DNA of 64,000 nt from contig CM067548.1 of assembly GCA_034509755.1 (NCBI GenBank), forward strand, positions 8,453,188-8,517,187, given 5' to 3'. Within the stretch, counting starts at the first letter, position 1; each line of letters opens with the position of its first letter. This DNA comes from Anisodus tanguticus (taxonomy: Eukaryota > Streptophyta > Magnoliopsida > Solanales > Solanaceae). The notes beneath the pieces are model-generated. The model made no database searches. It saw nothing but the letters and a program-made list of their open reading frames with translations, and was not told the DNA's origin. Of the stretch, positions 45,757 through 57,715 are shown piece by piece. Made by a program: the position numbers and the translations under genes.

Positions 45757-46029
45757 CTAAATGAGTTCCCTTGGTACTTTCCAAACATCTTGTAAGATGT
45801 TCTTTAGTACCATAGAGTCTGTCTCTAAAATTATATTGTTAACCTGCTGAGCTAAACACCACTTCACTGCCTCATGGATTATTGTAGTTTCTTCCACCAT
45901 ATTAGTTGTAATCCCCAACTGCTGTGCCTGTGCAAACACCAAATCACCTCTGTCATTTTTGATACAGAAGCCATAGGAGTTGTTACATGGATTTTCTTGA
46001 CTAACACCATATGTATTGCATTTTAACAA
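45757..46029 (-). pseudogene. LINE RNase-H-like domain (RVT_3 type)
   Basis: Encodes KCNTYGVSQENPCNNSYGFC, IKNDRGDLVFAQAQQLG, VEETTIIHEAVKWCLAQQV and NNIILETDSMVLKNILQ. This is the plant RNase-H-like module attached to many LINE ORF2 proteins: the YGFCIKNDRG strand, the E-helix (ETTIIHEAVKWCL, with E of the catalytic set) and the ETDS motif (catalytic D) are visible. The first strand's DGS/DGA Asp appears to be replaced (TYGVS). It stops at WKVPRELI. Confidence 0.75.
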
Positions 46030-47399
46030 TCCCCATCCTATTACCTTCCATTTGACTAAACAGAAGTGTAGAGTAGGCTTATATTATTTGAACAAACTGA
46101 TAATTGAGTACCAGTCTGAAGTAATTCTTGTTATCCATGGGTACAACAATTTGATCAACTGCAGTACTGTTTGTTGAACCTAGTACTGCATCCTGCTGAA
46201 AGTTGTATTCCCTCCATGGTTGATTAAGTTTATCCTCTTCCAAATCTCACATAGAATAATTGTTGAAACTGCTGCATAAATAAGCTTGAGCTTGGGAGGT
46301 GCTTCCATTGTCCACCATTTAGTTATAACCTACCGAAGTTGTAGACCTGCTATGTTAAAACCTGCACAAGAAGAAAACTTTCTCCAAAGCTTTGAGGCAG
46401 TTAGAGATGTTAGAAAAAATGTGACATTATTTTCTCTTTATGCTCCTCACAGCACCAACATCTAGAGACCACAAAAATCTTCATTTTCCTTATGTTGTCA
46501 TCAGTAGAATCTCTGCACTTCCATAATCTCCACAAAAAGATACATATTTTTATTGGATGTCCTTTTGTCCAGATAAAGCTGTACTGAATTGACTTCTCTT
46601 ACTTCTATTTCAATTTCGTCCTCTGTAGCATTATCTGGTAACACAAAATATAAAGCACCCAACTGTGTCCAGTTATCAAATCAAAAGCTATAATTTTCTG
46701 CCTTAATTTGCCACCAAATGTTATGTTCAACTTCCTATCTAACTTCCACCATCTTCTTCCATAGATTAGATGCCCCTTTAGCCTGCGCAATGGTAAGCTT
46801 TTTGCAATACTTATTCACCATGTAAGCACCCCATAATGAAGGTTTGGTTCTAATATTCCACCATAACTTAGCAAACAATTCCTTAGAAATGTCATGTAAA
46901 GATTTGAACCCCAGTCCCCCATCATTTTTTTAATAACACATTTGATCCCATGCTATCCAATGTTTACCTTTTACCCCATAAGTATTGCTCCAAAAGAACT
47001 TTGCAAAGATGTTGTGCAACTGTTTAACCACACCTTTTAAAGGATTCATAGGTGAGAGAAGGTACATGACATGGACTGTAATACATGAGCAATCAAAACA
47101 TATCTACCACCAAAATTTAGAAAATTGTTTTGCCATGACATGACTATTCTCCTTACTTTCTTGATTAGATCCTCAAAATATACAATTTTCCTTCTACCAT
47201 AGAATACATGGCAACCTAGATAAGTAAAAAAGAAAATACCCTTTTGTCATACATGTCCTTATTTTTAGCCCTGCAATTACTGGTGATGGGTATTCTCACG
47301 CACATAAATGGATCTTTTGAAATTTTTAACCATCTGACATGAAGTTGCTTCATATTTTCTGAGTACATTCATCATCATATTTAATGATTTGGATTTAGC
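46030..47399 (-). pseudogene. LINE ORF2 thumb and zf-RVT region, degenerate
   Basis: Contains FAKFFWSNTYGVKGKHWIAW-like sequence, then GGLGFKSLHDISKELFAKLW, LWKKMVEVR and AENYSFDLITGHSWVLYILC, the block after RT in plant LINEs (W-x2-P-x2-EGGLGF-R). It holds a cysteine-rich stretch near 46,440-46,490 in the position of the zf-RVT domain. Stops and frameshifts interrupt it throughout. Confidence 0.7.
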
Positions 47400-47882
47400 T
47401 TAGCAAAATAAGATAGTATCATCTGCATAAGACAAATGATTTATCTGTGGACTCCATTTGGGAAGACTATAGCCCTTGAACTCATTTTTGTCATGCAACT
47501 TATTTAACCTCTTTGCCAATACCTCTGCATCAATGATGAAAAAAGTGGGAGACAAGGGATCACCTTTCTTCAAGCCCCTTGTGGAATGAAATAAGCCATA
47601 TGTTTGCCCATTTATTAACACAAAGTACCAATTATTAGACACCAGTCTCCAAACCATGTCAATTATCACTTCAGAGAAACCAAACATCCTTAATACTTTG
47701 GTTAAAAATATCCATGACACCCTATCATATGCTTTAGCCATATCTAACTTAACCACAATATTATACAATTTGTTTCTCTGATTTATTTCTCTAATTATCT
47801 CTTGAGATAGCAACACATTTTTCACAATACTTCTACCTTTTACAAATCCAGAAAATGTATGAGAAATTATACCAGGTAGAAC
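47400..47882 (-). pseudogene. LINE reverse transcriptase fragment
   Basis: An open stretch of about 160 codons encodes the RT palm: FSGFVKGRSIVKNVLLSQEI, then LDMAKAYDRVSWIFLTKVLR (catalytic D), GLKKGDPLSPTFFIIDAEVL, and LSYADDTILFC with the intact YADD motif just before a stop. This is the plant L1 clade by order and wording. The upstream RT fingers, endonuclease and ORF1 are missing because the gypsy LTR joins at 47,883; the frame closes at 47,400. Confidence 0.9.
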
Positions 47883-49733
47883 TGTCACACACCGAACTAG
47901 GAGGTGTGGCCGGCACCCGGTGCCGCACTAGCCCGAATGTACTACTCTGAAATATAACCTGTAAACTCTATATAAACCACGGCCGATAAGGACATAATAA
48001 CATGAATATACAAGACATCATTTGTACGTCACAACAAGAGGGGTATAACAACTTCAAACATTATATACCATATGGTATAATATCGGTTAAGGTCATCGTA
48101 CATATCAACTGAATATACCAACCAAATGTACAAGCCTTTATGGAAAACACAACTATGATATGGCAGGGACAGGGCCCCGACCTACCCATCAACTATACGT
48201 GTACGAAACTCAGCTCATGACTCTGACTTGGTAGCTTTAGATGAAGTGAAGCTCATCGCTCGATCCGCAGAACTCAACCAGCTCCTATTGGGTATGTTTA
48301 TCTGAACCTCGATCTGAATCTGCAGAATGACATATAGCGCCCCCGGCAAATGGGACGTTAGTAAAAATGAAATGTACTGGTATGTTCAATGAAGGACAAG
48401 AACATATGAATAAGACTCGTTCTTTGAAGGTAACCACGACTTTTAGCCCTTAACTTTGGTCCGGTCTTTTTTTTTGCTTTACAATGACAACTTGTAAATA
48501 TATAATACTGCGACTTGAGAGACTCTATCAAGAAGAAGTATGATCTCAACCAGACAATCAACAATAACATGGAATTCAAAAATAGCAATGGAACTACTCC
48601 TGACAAGGGATAAATAACATATGAATAAGACGATTCTTTGGCGTTTCTATTTGAAAACGATAAATACTATGGATGTCATACTTTTGAAAGAAAGGAATAC
48701 CCTTACATACCTGCGTCTCTTAGTTACCAATGCCTCACAAACCGTGGAACACTTTACGAGTGATCATTTACACATTATAGAGGGTTTGGGTAAAATAAGA
48801 TCAACAAACTAGGAATTGATTCACTCAGACAATCCAACGAGCATCTAGAAGGCATGCTTCTCAACTATGGTGTTCATAGTCACCAACATGTTACTAACTT
48901 CTCCTCAACACAACATCAATAGCAACAAACACAACCACTACAACAACAATAAAAATACATACCACCCATAAACTCTCACCCCATATCCTTCAACTTATAG
49001 CTAGGATTATTATCTCAAAGATTCATAACACTCCTTTCATGAAGTTTAACTCCTCTATCACAAGTTATCTTTACTAATACAACTTACCAAGTTATAAGAA
49101 TCTAGATACCGTTAAGGGATAGTAAAATCGTACCTCCATACAACCAAGATCATTCACACAACCAACTGTTCTTCAAGCTCCAAAAGCGTTCTTAAATCCA
49201 CCTTGCTACTAGAGGCATCTTCAAGACGATCCAATACTTTTTAATGGAGATATCACTCCATGGCCTTATAGAAATGTCCTTCAATGATAAGGAACCCTAA
49301 GAGAGAGTTTGGGAATTCTTAGGAACCATTTTGGTCGAAAAATGAAATATGAAATGAGCTGCCCAACTTTTGGCCTTAAATAGGCCCTTCCACCGCCTCC
49401 AACCTGCTGAGGGATCTGTGGCATAGATCCCTATCTGTGTCCGCATTTCTAAGCAAAGATAGTGGCAAAGTGGTAGGGAAACAAGGGTCTACATCCATCG
49501 ATAAATCCGCGAAGCGAATCGGCTTATGTGGGGTAGATTTCTTAGCGTATCGTCAAATCTTCCCCAAATTTTGCTGAGATGTACTTCCTTTGATCCAATT
49601 GACTTCCAACTTTTTGTATACCTCTGTAGTACTCATATAATTCATACGTGATCCTTGTGAAGGGCTTCAGGTTGCCATAGCTCAAATCGACTAACTACAT
49701 GCTCGATCGCACGCATAATCATGGGGTTTAACA
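47883..49733 (-). repeat. 3' LTR of a Ty3/gypsy-type element
   Basis: On the plus strand it runs from TGTCACACACCGAACTAGGA to GGGGTTTAACA, length 1,851 bp. It is followed by TCATTCCCCTCTT, which on the minus strand is the purine tract AAGAGGGGAATGA, so this is a 3' LTR of a minus-strand element. 5-bp flanks do not match (AGAAC versus the internal region), confirming it is not a solo LTR. The end at 47,883 fuses directly to LINE RT sequence. No gene lies inside. Confidence 0.75.
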
Positions 49734-50344
49734 TCATTCCCCTCTTAAGAACATTCGTCCTCGAATGTTGAGGAACATAACTGAAGGTATTTAACTCTTG
49801 GGTTTTTAATAGAATTTCATCAGAGTTTCCTCTTTGTATAGGACTAACCCAAAAACTTACCAATTCGCCAAAACTAACACAAGTGCCACATAGGGCCATC
49901 CACAACAATATAACATTTTTTCTAGCCTCACGCGACCGTCTATCTTTCACGGTAATCAAAAGGGCAAGCCATAACTTATCTCGACTGCCCAATCCTGGTG
50001 TCGAAGCTACGTCTGCCACATCTATGATATGATCATCATTTGTACATGAGTGTATAAGACATGCTCACTGCAATAAAGTAGGAACAAGAGGATTGTATCG
50101 CATGGGTATTATGTGGACATGATGTCTGAATTATTTAACAATATATAGATCTCATGCCCTCCTCATCCTCGCATATCATCTTATTTATGCTATCACTTTT
50201 CGATAGTATTTTAACGAATGTCATCTCACGAGTCTGAAACTTTTGGACTTAGTGATAAAGGATAGTAGTTAAGACCTCTTCTTAGGACCGGTCTTCAATG
50301 ATCCGAACATTTTTTATATGCAATATATGAGAGAAATCTCTTAC
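49734..50344 (-). other. Stub of the gypsy internal 3' region and unassigned DNA
   Basis: Next to the LTR the minus strand reads CATTCGAGGACGAATGTTCT, then AAGAGGGGAATGA, the characteristic 3' end of many plant gypsy elements. The nearby minus-strand frame (50,019-49,642) ends VPQHSRTNVLKRG but gives no upstream pol similarity. 50,040-50,344 holds nothing recognised. Confidence 0.5.
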
Positions 50345-50852
50345 ATTTTTTTTTAACAAAACCACCAAACATATTACTTGGTAGTGATTTATTAAAAATA
50401 AAAGAGTATGTACAAACACAAATAAAGAAATAAAGAAACAAAATAAAAAACTAGTTACAAAACTCGTAAAAGTGGAAACTGAGCCTAAAAGCTGCATAAA
50501 AGCTTGTCTACTGCAGATCCTATGTCCTTGACTTGACACCATCTCACACACCTACAAGCTCTCACCAGGTGTTATGGCTCAAAAGTTTAGTTAATTGAAA
50601 TTCATGCTTCAAGTATGGAGTATAATTCTTCCAATAACTCTTCAGGTTCAATGACTAAGTCCTTTATCAAAGTTGTATTTTGATTGCCATTTCCTCCTGT
50701 TGTCTTCAATCAAATCACCTTTAGAGCTATTACAACAGAATGAGCAAGAGAACATGATAATACCACACATTGTAACCTCTCCAAAAATGTTTTCATTCAA
50801 GTATCTATCTGTTGCTCCTAGCTACTGCAATGCAGACTTACTAGTGCTGCTA

Positions 50853-51400
50853 CTAATCTTTAGGAATGTAAATCTGATGATCCTTTATTTGTCTGATTCT
50901 AATATATTGTATGTGAGCCTTCTCTATATTAAATATTTTCCTTGCTTTAATAGGAAGTGAATTGAAGCTATCAAAATGATAATCACCTACAAAATAAAAA
51001 ACATAGTTATTTAAAAAATCTGCAAGGCCATTCCCTTCCCTCATAACATGCTCCACCCTCACTTCCTTATTCCTCCTTAGTCTTGTGATGTATTTAACAA
51101 TCATTGATATACTCTATGACACCTCCCACTGTCCTTGTCAATATCATCTTCAATATCATGGAATCAGTTTCCAGAATTACAGGTAACAAGTTGTGAGAAA
51201 CACAGTAGTTTAGTCCCTCATGTAGTGCTACTGCTTCAGCCACTAAATTGGATACTTATGATATTCTTCTAGTTGAAACATACTCTAAATCACCTGCTAT
51301 ATTTCTAATACAAAAGTCCACAAAACTTGGTCTTGAATTTCCTCTAGATGCCTCATCAGAATTGCATTTGAACTAGCCTGACAAAGGGAAATTCCATTTA
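50853..51400 (-). pseudogene. LINE RNase-H-like domain, broken
   Basis: The C-terminal part (51,104-50,853) reads VKYITRLRRNKEVRVEHVMR and EGNGLADFLNN, the H-V-x-R-E-G-N-x-x-A-D motif of plant RNase-H-like domains. The preceding part (about 51,380-51,110) contains NSDEASRGNSRPSFVDFCIR-type and AEAVALHEGLNYCVSHNLLP sequence interrupted by a stop. Its order after RT and zf-RVT matches plant L1 ORF2. Confidence 0.75.
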
Positions 51401-51404
51401 ACTA

Positions 51405-52740
51405 TTTTGCTTATAGTTTTTTCCTATAATTTCAAACATCCGCATTATCTGAGGAAGGTACTTTGGTATGTTATGTTTCCATGGAAATCTGAGTCTACAC
51501 ATTTGATAGATAAGTATATTGATCTCATATATCACCTTGTTGATAGATATCTTGCCTCCATACCAAATAGTGTTCTTCCACTTCCATATCTACCACATAG
51601 TGATAATTGGTATAACTCTGAATACTACTTTGAATTTGGAAGGAGAATTAGCAGTCCGCCACACTTGTAATAGTTATCTTACCTGTAGAAATTGTGTTGT
51701 AATGCCTACAACAACATTGACATATCTCTAATCCTTTGTGGCAATATTTCCTGTAATAAACAAATGATTCACAATCTCATATTGTTTATTATCACATCAA
51801 TATCATCTTGCCTCAGTTTCTATTCCAATTCTTCTCAATATCTCCCCCACTGGTATTTTAAACTTCCATAGCCTCCAAAAGAAGAATGAAATCTTAAAAG
51901 GTAATCCTAGCATCCACATATTCTTGAAAACATCAGATTTGTGTAATTTTCTCCTTAGCAGCTCCTATGCACTTCCTACTATAAATTTTCCTAAAGCTGT
52001 CATCATCCACCATGGCCTATCCAATCATTATGTTGGTTCACAACTGCAATTCCTGTATGATATGATCCACAATATCCTTAGAAAATATCTGTGCAGATCC
52101 CATCTTTCATGTATAATAAGTTTCTTCACATTCGGAACACTCTCATCCACCATATATTCTTCAGGAATAATATAATATAAGGCCTCCTAGTTTTGTCTAA
52201 TTGTCAAACTAGACATTAGCAGTTCCACTCTTTGGCTCCCACCATATCTCTTGCTCTATCCCATCTCTGGCTTCTAACATCATTTTCCATACCTGAGAAC
52301 GTCTTTTCCATCGCACATTTGAGGATAATGCCTTTTACAATATTCGATACATATAAAATTTGCCCACATTGTGTTAGTTAGTTTGAATTTCCACCAAAGT
52401 TTAGCACATAAGACTTTAGACACATCAAACAAAAATCTAAATCCTATGCCTCCTTCATCTCTTGGTAAGAACAAATTCAATCATGAGGACCAATGTCTCA
52501 TTCTGTCATCATCACTGTTGTTCCCAAAAAATGTTGCAAAGATTTTATGTAATTCATTAATGACACATTTTGGAGGTCTTTTAGCTGATGGTAAGTGTAT
52601 TGGCATGCTCAACAAAACACTAGTGATCAACACATCTTTTTATCCAAATAATATTAATCTTCCTTTCCAAGCTTGCAATTTATTCTTTACCTTCTTTATC
52701 AACTCATTGTAATCTACTTTCCTATTCTTGAATGTGTAAT
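51405..52740 (-). pseudogene. LINE ORF2 thumb and zf-RVT region, broken
   Basis: 52,480-52,280 encodes NLFLPRDEGGIGFRFLFDVS and KVLCAKLWWKFKLTNTMWA, the EGGIGFR block after RT in plant LINEs. Flanking pieces lie in other frames. Cysteine- and histidine-bearing stretches near 51,780 are in the zf-RVT position. No continuous frame. Confidence 0.7.
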
Positions 52741-53800
52741 TGGACACCCCAAATATGTGAATTGAAAAGTTCCTCTTGAAAAACCAGTAATAGCCTCCAC
52801 TTGTTGAATTAGAACATTAGAAACTTTACTATACATGTAGAAGAACTTTTGCCTTTATTAATTAGTTGGCCTAAAACTTGCTCATATTCTTGTAACACTC
52901 CCATGATTACCCCATAGATCTAGGTTCTGCAGATATAAAGATGATAGTATCATTTGCATATGCAAGATGATTCAAATTGGCACTCCATTTTGGCATTCCA
53001 TAATTTTTAAAATCATTATCCTCAAATAAAAGTTCAATGCTCTAGAAAGAACAATTGTAGATAGAATAAATAAGGTAGGATAAAGTGGATCTCTTGTTTG
53101 ACACCCCTTGTAGAATGAAAAAACCATATGCTTGTCCATTCAAAAGAACTGAATATCAGTTATTTTCTATTAATCTTCACACAATGTCTATAAACATTTC
53201 TGCAAATCCCATTTTCCTTAATACCTTTGCTAGAAATATCCAAGAAACTCTATCATATGCATTTGCCATATCAAGTTTAAGCACCACATTAGATGGCTTT
53301 CCCCCAGCCTAATATCAGTCATTATTTCCTGAGTTAAAAGTACATTTTAATAATGCATCTCACTTTTACAAAACCAGACTGATTAGGAGAAATCAGTGAA
53401 AGTAACACAACCTCCAACTTATCCTAAACCACCATTGAAATTACCTTATTTATGAAGTTGCTGAGACTTATTGGTCTCATAACAGCAAAGGTCTCTTATG
53501 TTATTCTTTTTTTGGCAACAACACTAGATTAGTGTGTGTTATGGATTTTGGTAAAGACCTAAAAAGAATGTTATAACCACATTATATATATATACACCAA
53601 CAATATCCCAACACACCTGATAGAAAATCCCAATCATGCTATCTAGTCCACCTGAGCTTTCCCAAGATAATTTAAATACTTATTTCTTAATATTTTCCAA
53701 AGTGGGCATGCGTATAAGTTGATCATTAGTCTCCTAAGAAACCATACTAGGAATATGCTGCAATAGTGAAAAATCATATGGTGCACCTTCTTGAGTAAAC
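52741..53800 (-). pseudogene. LINE reverse transcriptase, broken, active site altered
   Basis: Minus-strand pieces match RT in order: a LSLISPNQSGFVKVRC-like start (about 53,390), LDMANAYDRVSWIFLAKVLR (about 53,270), EMFIDIV-R, FFILQGVKQEIHFILPYLFY (about 53,100), and NHLAYANDTIIFI (about 52,930-52,970). The catalytic YADD is YAND here, and the segment around GDPLSP is frameshifted. The copy is therefore doubly disabled. Confidence 0.75.
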
Positions 53801-54167
53801 TAATGATGGTAAAATCTAATAGCCTCATTTGCTAATAATGCATCTCCTTCAATCCATAAACCTTCCTGATTTTGAATCCTCTTGACATGTAATTTTTTCC
53901 TCCTACCATTCACTATGTTGTGGAATAACCTTGTATTTCTATCACATTCAATAAAGTAATTCATGTGTGCCTTCTGTCTCCAGAATTCCTCTTCATAATG
54001 AGCATGCTTCTTTAATTCTGCATGTGCTTGCTGTAAGACCATCCTATTCATAGAAGAATGATCATCTTCAAACAATTGTTCTTTGATTCGCACAATGTCC
54101 TCCCTAATAGTTAATTGCTTGAATATATCCCCAAAAGTTGCTTTACTCCATACTGATAGAATAGTTT
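53801..54167 (-). pseudogene. LINE ORF2 endonuclease-RT linker
   Basis: An open stretch encodes TILSVWSKATFGDIFKQLTI, HAELKKHAHYEEEFWRQKAH and YFIECDRNTRLFHNIVNGRR, then IQNQEGLWIEGDALLANEAI. This is the helical linker (W-KxxFG-I, E-FWRQKA, GD-NTxFFH, RR-I) that precedes RT in plant LINEs. The ATG-free upstream junction is continuous with the endonuclease domain by order but not by frame. Confidence 0.8.
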
Positions 54168-54931
54168 TCACAATCTTCGGTTTATCATAGATGTTATGAA
54201 TTCATCTCCATGAAACTCAGTATTCCAGCTTTGATTAACCACCTCCAAAAATAATTCATGTTCTGTCCAAAACATCAAGAATCTAAAAGGCTTACTTATA
54301 TGATGAGATATATCTCCATATGTGAGTAATAAAAGGGCATGATCAGATCCAGCTCTTGACAGATGTTCCATATCCATTTGTCCAAATTATTCTAGCAAAC
54401 TGGAATTTGCAAGCATTCTATCTAGACTCTTGAAAATGCATTCACTCCCAACCCTACCATTCCACCAGGTAAAAAGTCTCCCCTTAAAGCCAACTTCAAA
54501 CAATTCACATGAATTAATGCATAAAGAAAAATCTTCATATTCAACAGGAAATACAGGCAGACCTCCTATATTCTCATCCTCATTCATGATAACATTAAAG
54601 TCTCCTCCTACTAGGCAAGGAAAATCAATTTGATCAGCAATACCATACAGACTATCCCACATATTGATCCTTTCAAAAGAATCACATTTTGCATACACCA
54701 TAGTAGTCATCATTGATCTATTCCATTCACGAAAAATAGCTTAACAATTATTCGTTGCTCAGTGTCCTGCATTACCTCCACATCTACATTGTCATTCACA
54801 AAGAACCATATTTTACCATTGCAATTGTAATGAGCATATTTCATGCCTAGACTTCTTCTTAATCTCTGAATATGTCTAAAGTGTTGAAAAGGTTCCATCA
54901 AAGCAATGATTTTATGATGTTTTTGCAGCAT
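54168..54931 (-). pseudogene. LINE ORF2 apurinic-type endonuclease domain, frameshifted
   Basis: Three overlapping frames carry one domain: 54,931-54,710 (IALMEPFQHFRHIQRLRRSL, KIWFFVNDNVDVEVM: the LMEP motif with catalytic E), 54,713-54,387 (VYAKCDSFERINMWDSLYGI, PCLVGGDFNVIMNEDE with the GDFN motif, TWWNGR, IFKSLDRMLAN), and 54,377-54,168 (LSRAGSDHALLLLTY with the SDH motif). These are the hallmarks of the exonuclease-endonuclease-phosphatase fold of L1 elements. Two frameshifts separate the pieces. Confidence 0.85.
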
Positions 54932-56162
54932 TTGAACTTTGTGAAAAAGCTTGTTGTGTATTCACAGATCTTATATTCCAAAATAAAGTCTTCATCATCA
55001 TTTAAAAATAGGTTTACTGGCTCTCTTTGGTAATACCATTGTTGGTTGAGTATTTGTTGCACTTTGTTTGTTGATCTTTCTATTCCCCTTATGCATGGAT
55101 TTTGGAGAAATGCCAACTTCCTTTGCCACATGATTGAACACCTGTTCTCTAGAGTCCTCCTCTACATTCTCCTTGAAGTTTCCTTTGCCCCAATATCTTT
55201 AATCATTTGATATCATTCTTCAGTAACTTCAATGTTATATGAAATTACATCATGTAATTCATGTTAATGATTTTGTTTCCTCTGGTTGCTAATATTCTTC
55301 TATTGTTCCTTTTTCACATGCATTATAGAATTATCAGCCACTTCCTCCCTTGTACATGGAAAATAGCTAATACTCTTCTTATTGACAGACACACTCAACT
55401 AAAATTGAGACTGTATACCATCCTCCACATGAGTAAAAACAACAGATGGAAAATCCACCTATTGTTGATCCTAAGAAATATACAAGTTCTGGTCACCCTC
55501 ATTTGTCTCACCATTCCCCCCTTGAGGTTCCAACAATACATGATTAAGCATATCTATGCTTGAATCTTCCTATTGAGTTTTATTGATATCCTCAATGACA
55601 TTGTCTACATAATCAATCACTACATCATTATTTTCCTCATGAATCTGCTTTCACTGTTCACATGATGCCAAAGGTAATGCATCATCTTCTTGCACTACTT
55701 CAGAGTTCACCCAGAATCATGATTACTACAATTTTTATTATGCTTTTCATCCATAACCTCTCTTTATGTGGCTACAAAATTATTGTCAACCCATTTTCTA
55801 GTAGAGACCACCTCTCTAGAGTTTGCAACCTCTACTAGATGATCCCCAGTCTTCTCAAGTCCTTCCTCTAAACCTTTGAAAGTATGATCTTTTTTGCTTT
55901 GTTAATCTACAGAGGTGACCATATCTAGACCTTCCTCTATGTCTTTATGCTCCACCATATCTACTTTATAAGATTGTATTTCATTAGGTAATACCTCTTT
56001 TTCTACCTCCTTGTTGATACCAGCTACATCTTTGGACACAATAATATATGTAGTTGTTTTATTTCCCTCATTCACTTCATTAATTTTCTATTCTTCTGTA
56101 ATGTTTTCTAGCACATTAAAATTGTTTTGAATTACTACTCCTATTGCAGGGACCAAGTTTTC
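54932..56162 (-). pseudogene. LINE ORF1 C-terminal half and inter-ORF region, degenerate
   Basis: Low-complexity, acidic and Ser/Thr-rich frames with many stops, typical of the variable ORF1 tail in plant LINEs. The first ~30 codons after the LARD-like insertion (56,162 downward) are open and in frame with the ORF1 piece at 63,636, ending in a stop after VLENITEE. The rest has no motif. Confidence 0.5.
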
Positions 56163-57715
56163 TTTCACGACCCATATCACTGATCGTGTGGGCGCCTATC
56201 CTTTTCCCACCTAGTAGGCGAACCCATCCCTTAAAGATTCATCCAACATCATAAATAAATAATAAGAGCAATAAAGTCTAAAATCATAGATATATGATAA
56301 TGTGGAATACAGCAAATACCCAAGGAATCTGGTCTGAATACTACAAGAGTTAAATAGAAAAGATCCTTGAAGATTTTTCCAACCACAACTTGAATACAAC
56401 TTCTGTTTAGAATGAGAATTAAACAGAAAAGTCTGGTTGAACTCCATGAGATCCTTGAAGTCTAATCGAACCTCGCTCGTGTATCTACAACAACTCTACA
56501 CCCCAAAAAGGGTGTAGCGAGAGTAGTATCAGTACAAATACTATGTACTGGTAGGTATCATAGGCCGACAACAATTAGCTAACATATATAAAGTAAGAGA
56601 CTAAATATTAGATATTCTCTAAATCAAGTACAACATAACACAGTCTAAGAACAACAACTTAATTATAGAAGTATCATATCAGAATCCATGAAGTACGAGG
56701 ATGAGGTAGTCACTAAACACATCCACGTAATACTTGCAGTAATGTGAATCACACTTGATCTCAGTAATCTACAGTCATAACCTAGGCGAAACCTCAAGTC
56801 CTCGAATCTATCATGTGTCTAGGTAAGAGATTAACAATCACACAACATCTTAAATGAATCAACAACTAAGAAATCAAGGCTGAAATGCATCATGCAATAC
56901 ATTTAATACAACAAACAGAAATAGAGATATGAGTAGATGTAATATGAATGTATGTGCGTTGCAATGCACTAGCCAAATATAATCTCTGTACACACATGGT
57001 CCGAGTAGAATATCTCTATGTCCCGACAGTCATGAACCATGGGGGACCCACAAAGTCTATGTACCAGTACACAACCCAGAGATGAGTCTATAATACCAAC
57101 CACACCGCTTGCTATTCCACACACAGCCAGAAATGGCTATGCTATGTAATATGTTACAAGAATCATGGTTGTTTCCTTCTCATTTATCACCATCACACCA
57201 ATCACATGTAATTCAATGTATCATTGATGTGAGGATGAATGCAATGAAAAATGACAATATCTAGTGTATCATGTCAATCCCAACTATGCTAGCCATGGAC
57301 ACATATCACAATATCAGTAACAAGTCAAGTCCTTTTATCTATTCATGATAATACTAAAATAAGTGAGAGACAACTATATCACAATCATGATGTGGCAACT
57401 AAGAGAAAATCCAATATCAAACACTCAACAATAAGCACATAAATCAGTCAACAGTACCAAACCTAAGTAATCCATCCCAACTTCATACCCAAGGGCGCAA
57501 CATGCTTTCTCCGATAATAACTAACCCTACATATACTTTGCTAACCTAGGTCTAACTAGAAGGTAAGTTGTAACCTACTTGGATACCGAGTGAGAGTCAC
57601 AAATGATCACACATGAGCCTTGCCTTTCTGAGGATTGCGGTAGTATTCGAAGTCTAGTCATTATTGAAATCTAAGTTAAAAATGGTAACTAACAATACCT
57701 AAATCACTACCGTTT
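56163..57715 (-). repeat. 3' LTR of copy D, truncated
   Basis: Collinear with 60,907-62,410 (GCCTACCCTTTTTCCACCTG-like start, CAAAAAGGGTGTAGCGAGAG, GCATGCTTTCTCCGATAATA, AGAAGGTAAGTTGTAACCTA). Similarity breaks at about 57,715, where internal sequence follows directly. Confidence 0.8.

Larger units (their letters stand above)
45350..47882 (-). mobile_element. L1-type LINE, 5'-truncated by an LTR insertion
   Basis: Minus-strand order: RT (47,882-47,400), thumb/zf-RVT region (about 46,930-46,605), RNase-H-like domain (46,029-45,757), short 3' region ending near an A-rich stretch at about 45,370. The 5' part (ORF1, endonuclease, RT start) is absent because a gypsy LTR begins at 47,883. The coding frame is broken by stops and shifts between the domains. 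Confidence 0.85.
50345..56162 (-). mobile_element. L1-type LINE, nearly full-length, split by a LARD-like insertion
   Basis: Read on the minus strand from the window end: ORF1 with zinc knuckle (64,000-63,636), the LARD-like insertion (63,635-56,163), the rest of ORF1 (56,162 to about 55,150), ORF2 endonuclease (about 54,931-54,168), linker, RT (about 53,800-52,750), zf-RVT region (about 52,480-52,280), RNase H (about 51,380-50,853), 3' UTR, and an A-rich end (minus strand TTAAAAAAAAATGT at about 50,345). Frames are broken in most domains. It is distinct from the LINE at 45-48 kb, which is a 5'-truncated copy. Confidence 0.85.
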
